From: Bacteroidales bacterium
Lineage (GTDB): Bacteria; Bacteroidota; Bacteroidia; Bacteroidales; NBLH01
Assembly (NCBI GenBank): GCA_027083715.1
Contig: JALWNR010000178.1
Span: 1-6,284, forward strand
Length of the DNA stretch: 6,284 nucleotides
Reading direction: 5' to 3'
Below the pieces are notes generated by a model that made no database searches, was not told the DNA's origin, and saw nothing but the letters and a program-made list of their open reading frames with translations. Both the position numbers and the translations under genes were made by a program. This document shows, piece after piece, positions 1 through 6,012 of the stretch. The stretch's first letter is position 1; every line of letters starts with the position of its first letter.

Positions 1-828
1 AAAGGCGGCAGTGGAAACCCTGATAATATAATTATTGCCGAAGCACCGGATACTTACAGAGGAAAATATACCGATGAAAAAACAGCAGGCAAAAACTATG
101 CTTTGGATTTTATCCGGCAAGCAGAAAAACACAAAAACAACATAGCTGCATTTATTGCAGAGCCGCTTATCAGTGCAGCCGGACAAGTTGCTATGCCACA
201 AGGATATTTACAAGAAGTTTATCAATTTATCCGTTCGCAAGGCGGAATTTGCATTTCGGACGAAGTACAAACCGGTTTTGGCAGATTAGGTACGCATTTT
301 TGGGCTTATGAAGCATCAACGGTAGTACCCGATGTGGTGGTGCTGGGCAAACCGATTGGGAACGGACATCCTATGGCAGCCGTAGTATGTACGGAGGAAA
401 TTGCCGATTCCTTTGCCAACGGTATGGAATTTTTCAGCTCGTTTGGCGGTAATCCGGTATCTTGCGCCATAGGTATTGAAGTATTAAAAGTAATTGAAGA
501 AGAACAATTAATGCAAAATGCTTTAAATGTTGGAAATTACATGGTAGATAAATTTAAAGAACTACAAAAACAGTATCCGGTAATTGGCGATATTCGCGGC
601 TCGGGCTTAGCCTTAGGCATTGATTTTGTGAAAAATAAGCAAACAAAAGAAGAAAATACCGAACTAGCTTCGCAAATTGTAAATCAATTGAAAGAAAAAG
701 GCATTTTAATTGGGACTGATGGTCCCAAAGAAAATGTACTAAAAATTAAACCGCCTTTATGCTTTACAAAAGAAAATACCGATGAATTGATTACCGCTAT
801 TGAGGAAGTACTTATGATTAAACCCTAA
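1..828 (+). CDS. Class III PLP-dependent aminotransferase-fold enzyme, C-terminal part (ETNPPL/AGXT2-like branch)
   Basis: The reading frame is open from base 1 to a TAA at 826-828, giving 275 residues of a 5'-truncated gene; an internal TTG at 103 is not a credible start. Visible family features are APDTYRGKY near residues 16-24, the PLP-ring aspartate in SDEVQTGFGR (Asp87), the Schiff-base lysine in LGKPIGNGHP (Lys117, bases 349-351), the GGNPVSCAIG segment, GDIRGSGL, and the C-terminal NVLKIKPPLCFT block. These blocks resemble, by eye, eukaryotic ethanolamine-phosphate phospho-lyase and its AGXT2-like relatives more than ornithine or GABA aminotransferases. That family uses PLP in the cytoplasm to transaminate amines or eliminate phosphate from amino-alcohol phosphates. 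The class III call is secure but the substrate is not. In some bacteria this domain is the C-terminal part of a longer protein with kinase-like and peptidase-like domains; the missing 5' end could hide that. It overlaps the opposing phosphatase gene by 11 bp. Confidence 0.9.
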   Translation, partial: KGGSGNPDNIIIAEAPDTYRGKYTDEKTAGKNYALDFIRQAEKHKNNIAAFIAEPLISAAGQVAMPQGYLQEVYQFIRSQGGICISDEVQTGFGRLGTHFWAYEASTVVPDVVVLGKPIGNGHPMAAVVCTEEIADSFANGMEFFSSFGGNPVSCAIGIEVLKVIEEEQLMQNALNVGNYMVDKFKELQKQYPVIGDIRGSGLALGIDFVKNKQTKEENTELASQIVNQLKEKGILIGTDGPKENVLKIKPPLCFTKENTDELITAIEEVLMIKP

Positions 829-2035
829 CACCAATAATTAAAATATCATCTACTTGCTCACGGTCGCCTTTCCACTGTTCAAAAGTTAATTCCAGAATTT
901 CCTTTTGTTCAGACAGCTCTTTGTCATGTATTAATTTTAATAATTCTTTAAAATTTTTATTTTTAAGCTTACGTCCTCTGCTTCCGCCAAATTGATCTAC
1001 AAATCCATCAGAAAAAAGATAGAAAATATCCCCTTTATCAATTTTAATTTGATGATTGGTAAAGGGTTTTTCTTTCCGGTGTATTCCAATAGGTTGTCTA
1101 TCGGCTTTAATTTCGACTAACTCACCTGTTTCAGCACGAATTATGTACAATGGATTATGAGCACCTGAATATTGCAAATGTCCGGTATTTAAATCATATA
1201 CACATAATGCAATATCAATACCGTCTTTGGCTTCTTTTTCTACACCGGTTTGTTTTAATGAAGATTTTACTTTATTGCGTAATTTTTCAAGAATAAGGTT
1301 TGGATGTAGATTTTTTTCGGAAGCAAGTTCTTTCAACTCATTTAAAAAAGCAATTCCAAGCATACTCATAAACGCACCGGGCACCCCATGTCCGGTAGCA
1401 TCAGCAGCAGCTATAATTACCTGAGTATCATTTTTATATACCCAGTAAAAATCACCACTCACAATATCGCGCGGCTTATAAAAAATAAAATGTTCCAAAC
1501 CAGCCTCAAACAATAAATGAGAGGAGGGCAAAACAGCTTCCTGAATCCTTCGGGCATACTCAATACTCTGAGTAATTCGTTGGTTTTGCTGCATAATTTT
1601 ATCTCTTTGCTCTGCTGTAAAATCCAAAGTGCTCACTAATTCTTTCAACCTTTTACCATATAATTGTAAAACAAAATTTCGCCAACTTTCATATTTATCA
1701 AACCATTGATGCGATTTTTCTTTAGGAACAATTGCTACTTTAACATAAGTTTTTGACACCCCTATTGCCGGAAATTTACTATTGGTATAAGTGCTGTCAA
1801 TAGAAATAATACAACTCTGCCCCTGATTTATATCGTAAATAGGAATTTCTTCTCCATGTTTATCAAACCGAAATACTTTTATTACCCCCTCTAAAACAAT
1901 AGGAATTGCTTCAATATCGTCTCCAAAATTCGTAAGCCTCTGCCCCTCTTCTACTTCAATTACATCGCAAGCTTTTATCTCTTTAATAAGCTCTTCTTCA
2001 AAATAATCTTGTAAAATTTGAAAATTATGTCCCAT
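818..2035 (-). CDS. Crp-like sensor domain fused to SpoIIE/PP2C-type serine phosphatase
   Basis: This 405-residue protein begins with a Crp/Fnr-like beta-roll (about residues 5-110, with GDDIEAIPIVLEGVIKVF and a GQSCIIS strand). A helical linker (about 135-170) follows, then a SpoIIE-type PP2C phosphatase domain (170-405). The phosphatase metal ligands look intact: Asp195 in SGDFYW, Asp212 in ADATGHGVPGAF, Asp274 in DGIDIALC, Asp343 in SDGFVDQ and the VDDILIIG end (Asp396/397). The SIEYARRIQEAVLP linker motif is typical of Bacteroidota SpoIIE proteins. The family dephosphorylates Ser/Thr, often on anti-anti-sigma or partner-switch proteins; the protein is probably cytoplasmic, with no membrane segment visible. 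I chose the ATG at 2035; the frame stays open to a TTG at 2110, but that start would lie upstream of the best promoter. No DNA-binding helix-turn-helix follows the sensor fold. The ligand is unknown, and the usual cAMP-contacting Arg is not apparent. Confidence 0.9.
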   Translation of the reverse strand: MGHNFQILQDYFEEELIKEIKACDVIEVEEGQRLTNFGDDIEAIPIVLEGVIKVFRFDKHGEEIPIYDINQGQSCIISIDSTYTNSKFPAIGVSKTYVKVAIVPKEKSHQWFDKYESWRNFVLQLYGKRLKELVSTLDFTAEQRDKIMQQNQRITQSIEYARRIQEAVLPSSHLLFEAGLEHFIFYKPRDIVSGDFYWVYKNDTQVIIAAADATGHGVPGAFMSMLGIAFLNELKELASEKNLHPNLILEKLRNKVKSSLKQTGVEKEAKDGIDIALCVYDLNTGHLQYSGAHNPLYIIRAETGELVEIKADRQPIGIHRKEKPFTNHQIKIDKGDIFYLFSDGFVDQFGGSRGRKLKNKNFKELLKLIHDKELSEQKEILELTFEQWKGDREQVDDILIIGVRV

Positions 2036-2076
2036 AGTTTTGGTATTAACAATTAATGAGGTAACTAAATTTATAC

Positions 2077-2111
2077 CAAAAGTATAAAATAAAACATTGA
2101 AGCTAAACAAA
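2077..2111 (-). promoter_or_regulatory. Bacteroidota-type promoter for the sensor-phosphatase
   Basis: Read on the minus strand, TTTG (2108-2111) is followed after 23 bases by TACTTTTG (2077-2084), a full match to the Bacteroidota -7 consensus TAnnTTTG. Transcription would start near 2070 and leave a leader of about 35 bases before the ATG at 2035. This is the main reason for rejecting the longer TTG start at 2110. The spacing is slightly long for this promoter class. Confidence 0.5.
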
Positions 2112-2121
2112 TACTTTAAAT

Positions 2122-2144
2122 CTGTAAAAATCTTTTACTGTAAA
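2122..2144. promoter_or_regulatory. Cluster of GTAAA half-sites (possible operator)
   Basis: GTAAAA (2124-2129), TTTTAC (2133-2138) and GTAAA (2140-2144) lie in alternating orientation, so two overlapping inverted repeats share the middle arm. CTGTAAA also occurs twice as a direct repeat 16 bases apart (2122 and 2138). The cluster sits between the two divergent promoters, just upstream of the -33 element of the phosphatase gene. It could bind a regulator of either gene. In DNA this A+T-rich, chance is a real alternative. Confidence 0.25.
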
Positions 2145-2185
2145 TTTTAAGGGAATAAGAAAATTAAAATACCAACAAATAGGGA

Positions 2186-2216
2186 TTGCCCACTCACTCA
2201 TCATCCGTTACTTTTG
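2186..2216 (+). promoter_or_regulatory. Bacteroidota-type promoter for feoAB
   Basis: TTG (2186-2188), 20 bases, then TACTTTTG (2209-2216) match the -33/-7 pattern of the Bacteroidota primary sigma factor. The predicted start near 2222 leaves a leader of only about 20 bases before the ATG at 2243, too short for a riboswitch. ATTGCC (2185-2190) over the -33 element and GGCAAT (2230-2235) in the leader form a 6-bp inverted pair around the promoter; this could be an operator but is short enough to be chance. I saw no clear Fur box. Confidence 0.6.
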
Positions 2217-2242
2217 TAGGCGTAGATTAGGCAATTTCTATT

Positions 2243-4750
2243 ATGAATTTATCAGAACTTCAAACAGGTAAGGAAGGGGTAATCGTAAAAGTGAAAGGCA
2301 GAGGTGCTTTTCGCAAGCGAATTACCGAAATGGGCTTTGTTAAGGGCAAAAAAATCAAAGTAATTAAAAATGCTCCTTTAAAAGACCCTATTGAGTACAA
2401 TATTATGGATTATGAGGTGTCTTTGCGCCGCAGCGAAGCTGCTTTAGTGGAAGTTTTGGACGAAAAATCGGTAAAATTAAACGGAAACGGCACTTTTGAA
2501 GGCACCATTACCGAAGATATTTTACGCCAAAAAGCACATGAAAAAAGCAAAACTATTAATGTGGCTTTTGTGGGTAATCCCAATTGCGGAAAAACCACCC
2601 TTTTTAATTTTGCATCGGGTTCCAAGGAGCATGTGGGTAATTACAGCGGTGTTACCGTTGATTTAAAGCAGGCAAAATTTTCGCAAAACGGATATACATT
2701 TAATCTTACCGATTTGCCCGGCACCTATTCTTTATCCGCCTATTCGCCGGAAGAACTCTATGTGCGCAATTTCATCATAGATGAAACACCCGATATCATT
2801 GTCAATGTAATTGATGCATCCAACCTGGAACGTAATTTGTACCTGACCACCCAGCTGATTGATATGGACGTAAAAGTGGTTTGTGCCCTGAATATGTACG
2901 ATGAGCTAGAGAAGAAAAAGGCTGAATTTAATTATGATGCACTTGGCAAAATGATTGGAATACCCTTTGTTCCAACTATTGGTTCAAAAGGCAAAGGTAT
3001 TAAAGAGCTGTTTGATAAAGTCATTGAGGTTTATGAAGATAAATCGCCTGTAGTGCGGCACATTCACATCAATTACGGTAAGGGGCTGGAAAAATCAGTT
3101 CGTATTTTGCAGGATGCCATTCGTATTGATGCCAATAAAGATTTTCTGAACAAAATATCCTCACGCTTTTTGGCAATCAAATTGCTCGAAAACGATAAAG
3201 ATGCGCACTTGCTGATTGAAAAATTTGCCAATGGCAAGGAGATTTTTGAAATCTACAAAAAGCAAAGTACTAAACTAAAACAACATTTGGGCGAAGACCC
3301 CGAAACTTTATTAACCGATGCCCGTTACGGCTTTATCCACGGAGCATTGAAAGAAACCTATCGCGAAGGCAAAATTGACCGCCGCCGCAAAACAAAATTG
3401 ATTGATAATATCATTACACATAAATATTTCGGCTATCCGGTATTTTTATTTTTTATGTGGCTGATGTTTCAGGCAACGTTCAGCATTGGGCAATATCCTA
3501 TGGATTGGATTGATACAGGCGTGCATTGGTTGAGCAATTTGGTCAGCAATTCTATGCCCGACGGTATGCTCAAAGATTTATTGGTTGATGGTATTATCGG
3601 TGGTGTGGGCAGTGTGATTGTATTTTTGCCAAATATTCTGATTTTATTTTTCTTTATTTCTTTGATGGAAGATACAGGCTATATGGCGCGTGTAGCGTTC
3701 ATTATGGATAAAATCATGCACAAAGTAGGCTTGCACGGCAAATCTTTTATTCCGCTGATTATGGGCTTTGGCTGTAATGTGCCTGCCATTATGGCTACTC
3801 GCACATTGGAAAACCGCAACGACCGTATTTTAACGATTTTGATTAATCCGTTTATGTCGTGCAGTGCGCGCCTGCCGGTTTATCTGATTGTGATTGCAGC
3901 CATTTTTCCCGATAAAGCAGGTTGGATATTGTTTGGTTTGTATATGACCGGTATTGCTTTGGCGGCAATTTTCGGCATCATTTTCAAAAAAGTATTGTTT
4001 AAATCGAAAGAAGCACCTTTTGTGATGGAATTACCACCTTATCGCAAACCTACGCTGCGCACCACAACCATACACATGTGGCACAAAGGCGAGCAGTACC
4101 TGAAAAAGATGGGAGGTGTTATTTTGCTGGCTTCCATACTGATTTGGGCTTTGGGTTATTTCCCGCAAACTACGGATAAAACCAAAGAATATGAGCAAAA
4201 AATAGCTGCGGTACAACAGGAAATCAATCAGATAAAAAACACGCAAGAAGCCAAAACAAAATTAAACGAACTGAATCAACAACTGGAAAATCTGACACTT
4301 GATAAAGAAAGCGACAGGCACAGTAATTCATACATCGGAAAAATCGGGCGTTTTATTAAGCCGGTAATGGCACCTTTGGGCTTTGATTGGAAAATGAGTG
4401 TGAGCGTACTCACGGGAATTGCTGCCAAAGAGGTGGTAGTAAGTACTATGGGCGTTTTGTACCATGCTGATAAAGAAGCTGATGAAAACTCTGAAACACT
4501 GAAAAATAAATTACGCAACGAACGGTTTACATCGGGTGATAAAAAAGGCGAATTGATTTTTACACCTTTGGTTTCGATATCGTTTTTACTGTTTATTTTG
4601 ATTTATTTCCCATGCATTGCAGTAGTTGCAGCCGTAAAAAAAGAAACCGGACATTGGAAATGGGCAGCTTTTCTGGTAGGATATACTACGGCTTTGGCAT
4701 GGATTGTTTCGTTTTTAACGTTTCAGATTGGAACTTGGATAATTAGTTAA
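2243..4750 (+). CDS. feoB: FeoA-FeoB fusion, GTP-dependent ferrous iron transporter
   Basis: An 835-residue inner-membrane Fe(II) importer with FeoA fused to its N-terminus. Residues 1-75 form the small SH3-like FeoA domain (RITEMGFVKGKKIKV). The cytoplasmic G domain (about 104-265) shows G1 GNPNCGKT (111-118), the G2 threonine in VTVD (137-140), G3 DLPG (157-160), G4 NMYD (217-220) and a G5-like TIGSKGKG (245-252). A helical spacer follows (270-390). The membrane part (about 395-835) carries both gate motifs: GFGCNVPAIMATRTLE with Cys511, and GIAAKEVVV (725-733). It also has MSCSARLPVY (538-547) and YFPCIAVVAAVKKETG (788-803). A charged, coiled-coil-like stretch (about 647-690) interrupts the membrane region. 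E. coli FeoB is about 773 residues, so the extra length is the FeoA domain. The ATG at 2243 lies about 20 bases after a good promoter, with no strong ribosome-binding site. The Cys-rich accessory gene follows. Confidence 0.97.
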   Translation: MNLSELQTGKEGVIVKVKGRGAFRKRITEMGFVKGKKIKVIKNAPLKDPIEYNIMDYEVSLRRSEAALVEVLDEKSVKLNGNGTFEGTITEDILRQKAHEKSKTINVAFVGNPNCGKTTLFNFASGSKEHVGNYSGVTVDLKQAKFSQNGYTFNLTDLPGTYSLSAYSPEELYVRNFIIDETPDIIVNVIDASNLERNLYLTTQLIDMDVKVVCALNMYDELEKKKAEFNYDALGKMIGIPFVPTIGSKGKGIKELFDKVIEVYEDKSPVVRHIHINYGKGLEKSVRILQDAIRIDANKDFLNKISSRFLAIKLLENDKDAHLLIEKFANGKEIFEIYKKQSTKLKQHLGEDPETLLTDARYGFIHGALKETYREGKIDRRRKTKLIDNIITHKYFGYPVFLFFMWLMFQATFSIGQYPMDWIDTGVHWLSNLVSNSMPDGMLKDLLVDGIIGGVGSVIVFLPNILILFFFISLMEDTGYMARVAFIMDKIMHKVGLHGKSFIPLIMGFGCNVPAIMATRTLENRNDRILTILINPFMSCSARLPVYLIVIAAIFPDKAGWILFGLYMTGIALAAIFGIIFKKVLFKSKEAPFVMELPPYRKPTLRTTTIHMWHKGEQYLKKMGGVILLASILIWALGYFPQTTDKTKEYEQKIAAVQQEINQIKNTQEAKTKLNELNQQLENLTLDKESDRHSNSYIGKIGRFIKPVMAPLGFDWKMSVSVLTGIAAKEVVVSTMGVLYHADKEADENSETLKNKLRNERFTSGDKKGELIFTPLVSISFLLFILIYFPCIAVVAAVKKETGHWKWAAFLVGYTTALAWIVSFLTFQIGTWIIS

Positions 4751-4787
4751 TCAGAAATTAGTGTATTGGTGAATTAGTATATTCACT
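4741..4787 (+). repeat. Degenerate 8-bp tandem array overlapping the feoB stop codon
   Basis: AATTAGT recurs at 4741, 4756 and 4772, and the stretch divides into octamers: AATTAGTG (4756), TATTGGTG (4764), AATTAGTA (4772), with more degenerate units on both sides and one 7-base unit at 4749. The first unit encodes the last residues of FeoB (Ile-Ser-stop), so the array begins inside the gene and fills most of the 62-bp gap to the next gene. GTGAAT (4769-4774) and ATTCAC (4781-4786) can also form a 6-bp hairpin. The role is unknown. Confidence 0.5.
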
Positions 4788-4792
4788 CATTG

Positions 4793-4807
4793 TATTATTA
4801 AATAATA
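4793..4807. repeat. 15-bp hyphenated palindrome upstream of the Cys-rich protein gene
   Basis: TATTATT, one central A, then AATAATA form a perfect 7-bp inverted repeat ending 5 bases before the ATG at 4813. As RNA it could fold weakly across the translation-initiation region; as DNA it could be a protein site. All pairs are A-T, so chance occurrence is plausible. Confidence 0.25.
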
Positions 4808-4812
4808 GAAAC

Positions 4813-4998
4813 ATGGATGCATTAACACAAGAAATAATAACTTACATCATCGTATCGGCAACGGCAATTTATACCTTGTATAAAATGGTGTTGTTTTTTA
4901 TTCCGTCTAAAAATAAAAGTTACTGTTCGTCGTGTAGCGGAGGCGCATGCGGATTGAAACAGAATCATGTAAAAATGCAAAAGAAATTTAATTTTTAG
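4813..4998 (+). CDS. FeoB-associated Cys-rich membrane protein
   Basis: A 61-residue protein with one membrane-spanning helix (about residues 9-30) followed by a short cysteine-rich tail, CSSCSGGACGLK. This is a CxxC motif plus a third cysteine (Cys38, Cys41, Cys46), followed by a basic C-terminus. Size, layout and position right after feoB match the small FeoB-associated Cys-rich proteins found in feo operons, functional analogues of FeoC rather than winged-helix homologues. Their role is not established; the cysteines could bind iron or sense redox state at the transporter. The gene is 62 bp downstream of feoB on the same strand with no convincing promoter of its own, so it is probably co-transcribed. 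The ATG at 4813 follows an A-rich stretch, a usual start context in this phylum. Confidence 0.85.
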   Translation: MDALTQEIITYIIVSATAIYTLYKMVLFFIPSKNKSYCSSCSGGACGLKQNHVKMQKKFNF

Positions 4999-5073
4999 TT
5001 GCAAATATTTAAGATAAAGTTTGAAGTTAATTAACTAACTATCCGATTATCCTGCTTTTAACCGGTTCGGCAG

Positions 5074-5095
5074 CCGTGAAAATTTATTTTAACGG
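5074..5095 (+). terminator. Candidate feo operon terminator hairpin
   Basis: CCGT (5074-5077) pairs with ACGG (5092-5095) and AAAA (5079-5082) with TTTT (5087-5090), giving an 8-bp stem with one G-A mismatch and a 4-base loop, followed by ATATTTTTC (5097-5105). A competing stem, GTGAAAA (5076-5082) with TTTTCAC (5101-5107), uses the same bases. The stem is A+T-rich, so termination strength is uncertain. It includes the stop codon of the opposing small gene (5084-5086), which ties the end of feo transcription to that gene's 3' end. Confidence 0.4.
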
Positions 5096-5311
5096 AATAT
5101 TTTTCACCATTCCTTCCAAACCATTCAGTTTAATTTCATAGCATAGATACAGCAATTCTCCTAACTTTCCCTTCGGGAAACCCTTTTGACGAAACCATAC
5201 TAGGTATGGCTCCGGCAAATCAATCAGTTTTCTGCCTTTATATTTCCCAAATGGCATTTCAGTTGTTAAAAGTTGTATTAATTGTTCCTTGTTTGGCGTA
5301 ATATCTTCCAT
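5084..5311 (-). CDS. DUF3820 family small protein
   Basis: A 75-residue soluble protein with the DUF3820 signature: MPFGKYKGRKLIDLPEPYLVWF (residues 19-40), then KGFPKGKLGELLYLCYEIKLNGLE (43-66). The GKYKG-xxL-xxLPxxYLxWF pattern also appears in domains attached to some exonuclease-like proteins; members were once labelled putative quorum-sensing-regulated virulence factors, but no biochemical function is established to my knowledge. The ATG at 5309-5311 is the natural start and gives the full family length. The gene converges on the feo operon, with 85 bp between stop codons, and diverges from the membrane-protein gene across 113 bp. I found no good promoter: a TATTTTTA element at 5341-5348 (minus strand) lacks a matching upstream TTG. 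It is probably an independent gene rather than part of either neighbour's pathway. Confidence 0.8.
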   Translation of the reverse strand: MEDITPNKEQLIQLLTTEMPFGKYKGRKLIDLPEPYLVWFRQKGFPKGKLGELLYLCYEIKLNGLEGMVKNIPLK

Positions 5312-5368
5312 TAAATATCATTAAAAATTATAAATTGGTGTAAAAATAGATTTTTTTTATTTAAAAAA

Positions 5369-5400
5369 TTTGGTTTATGAATTAAACTACTTTATATTTA
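5369..5400 (+). promoter_or_regulatory. Bacteroidota-type promoter for the membrane protein/regulator pair
   Basis: TTTG (5369-5372), 20 bases, then TATATTTA (5393-5400) match the -33/-7 pattern with one deviation (the final G is A). The predicted transcript starts near 5407, about 18 bases before the ATG at 5425. An eight-T run (5351-5358) and an A-rich tract lie just upstream and could act as an activating A/T tract. The pair's own regulator would be expected to bind close by, but I could not pick out a clear operator. Confidence 0.45.
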
Positions 5401-5424
5401 CAATAAATTTAAAATTCAATAATT

Positions 5425-6012
5425 ATGGAAACATCAACATTAAAACCAGAAGAAAGTCTTAAGATCATTGAAGACATTATTGAAACAGAAAAGCTGCGTT
5501 TTGCTGAAAGTGGTTTTATATATTTGTTCTGGGGCTGGCTAATCATAGCAGTGGCTATTGCACAATTTGTTTTAATACAAATAAATTACCAATACAGTTA
5601 TTTAGTTTGGTTTTTAATGGTTATCGGAAGCGTTTACACGGGTTATTACTATTCCCGAAAAAATAAAAAGGAGAAAACGGCAAAACTGTCTGTCGGTGGT
5701 AGGGTTTTGTTTGCCACCTGGCTTGTAATCACTCTAAACATTTTTATAGCAGCCTTTTTATTGTATGCCGATTTTGCTAATGTAATGTTATTTGTAATTT
5801 TGAGTTTTATTGCTTTTGGCACCATAGTTTCGGGTGCAATTTATCGTTTTAAGCCTTTAATATTGGGTGGGATAGCCGGAAATATTGTCGCATTTGCAAG
5901 TTTGCACATTGATTATGGCTACTGGGATTTACTGATTATTTTGGCAGTAGTTTTCAGCAATATTATTCCCGGGTATATTTTACGCAACAAATATCTGAAA
6001 AAAAATGTTTAA
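5425..6012 (+). CDS. Six-helix membrane protein of unknown function
   Basis: A 195-residue integral membrane protein. An acidic amphipathic N-terminus (residues 8-28, with EESLKIIEDIIETEK) leads into about six hydrophobic segments at roughly 31-52, 58-76, 93-114, 117-138, 143-161 and 166-186. A basic loop (77-89, RKNKKEKTAK) and a basic C-terminus (187-195) suggest these parts face the cytoplasm. The opening pattern, a charged helix then FIYLFWGWLI, is one I associate with uncharacterised Bacteroidota membrane proteins encoded next to small winged-helix regulators; no catalytic or ligand motif is visible. The stop codon overlaps the downstream regulator's start by 8 bases, so the two are very likely made together. 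It could be a sensor or a target of that regulator, but this is inference from position only. No signal peptide separate from the first helix is seen. Confidence 0.85.
   Translation: METSTLKPEESLKIIEDIIETEKLRFAESGFIYLFWGWLIIAVAIAQFVLIQINYQYSYLVWFLMVIGSVYTGYYYSRKNKKEKTAKLSVGGRVLFATWLVITLNIFIAAFLLYADFANVMLFVILSFIAFGTIVSGAIYRFKPLILGGIAGNIVAFASLHIDYGYWDLLIILAVVFSNIIPGYILRNKYLKKNV

Noticed and set aside
1227..1424. 65-codon plus-strand frame
   Set aside because: It lies antisense to the conserved phosphatase domain and has no recognisable protein features.
2036..2110. A 25-residue N-terminal extension of the sensor-phosphatase starting from TTG at 2110
   Set aside because: It has a non-ATG start, would lie upstream of the best promoter element (2077-2084), and adds residues ahead of where the Crp-like fold begins.
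2217..2242. Possible riboswitch or Fur box before feoAB
   Set aside because: The predicted leader is only about 20 bases, and no GATAATGATAATCATTATC-like sequence was found in the control region.
2410..2625. 71-codon minus-strand frame
   Set aside because: It is antisense to the FeoA/G-domain coding region; its composition simply mirrors feoB codons.
4031..4518. Two minus-strand frames (4031-4246 and 4276-4518)
   Set aside because: Both are antisense to the conserved FeoB membrane domain, with no start context or family resemblance.
4822..5004. 60-codon minus-strand frame
   Set aside because: It is antisense to the FeoB-associated Cys-rich protein, whose membrane helix and CxxC motif make the plus-strand reading the real gene.
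5025..5036. 12-bp perfect palindrome AGTTAATTAACT between the Cys-rich gene and DUF3820
   Set aside because: It is all but two bases A/T, has no loop and no T run after it, so it is probably chance and a poor terminator compared with the hairpin at 5074-5095.
5341..5348. Minus-strand TATTTTTA as a -7 element for the DUF3820 gene
   Set aside because: No TTG or TTTG lies at the required distance upstream, so it could not be distinguished from background A/T sequence.
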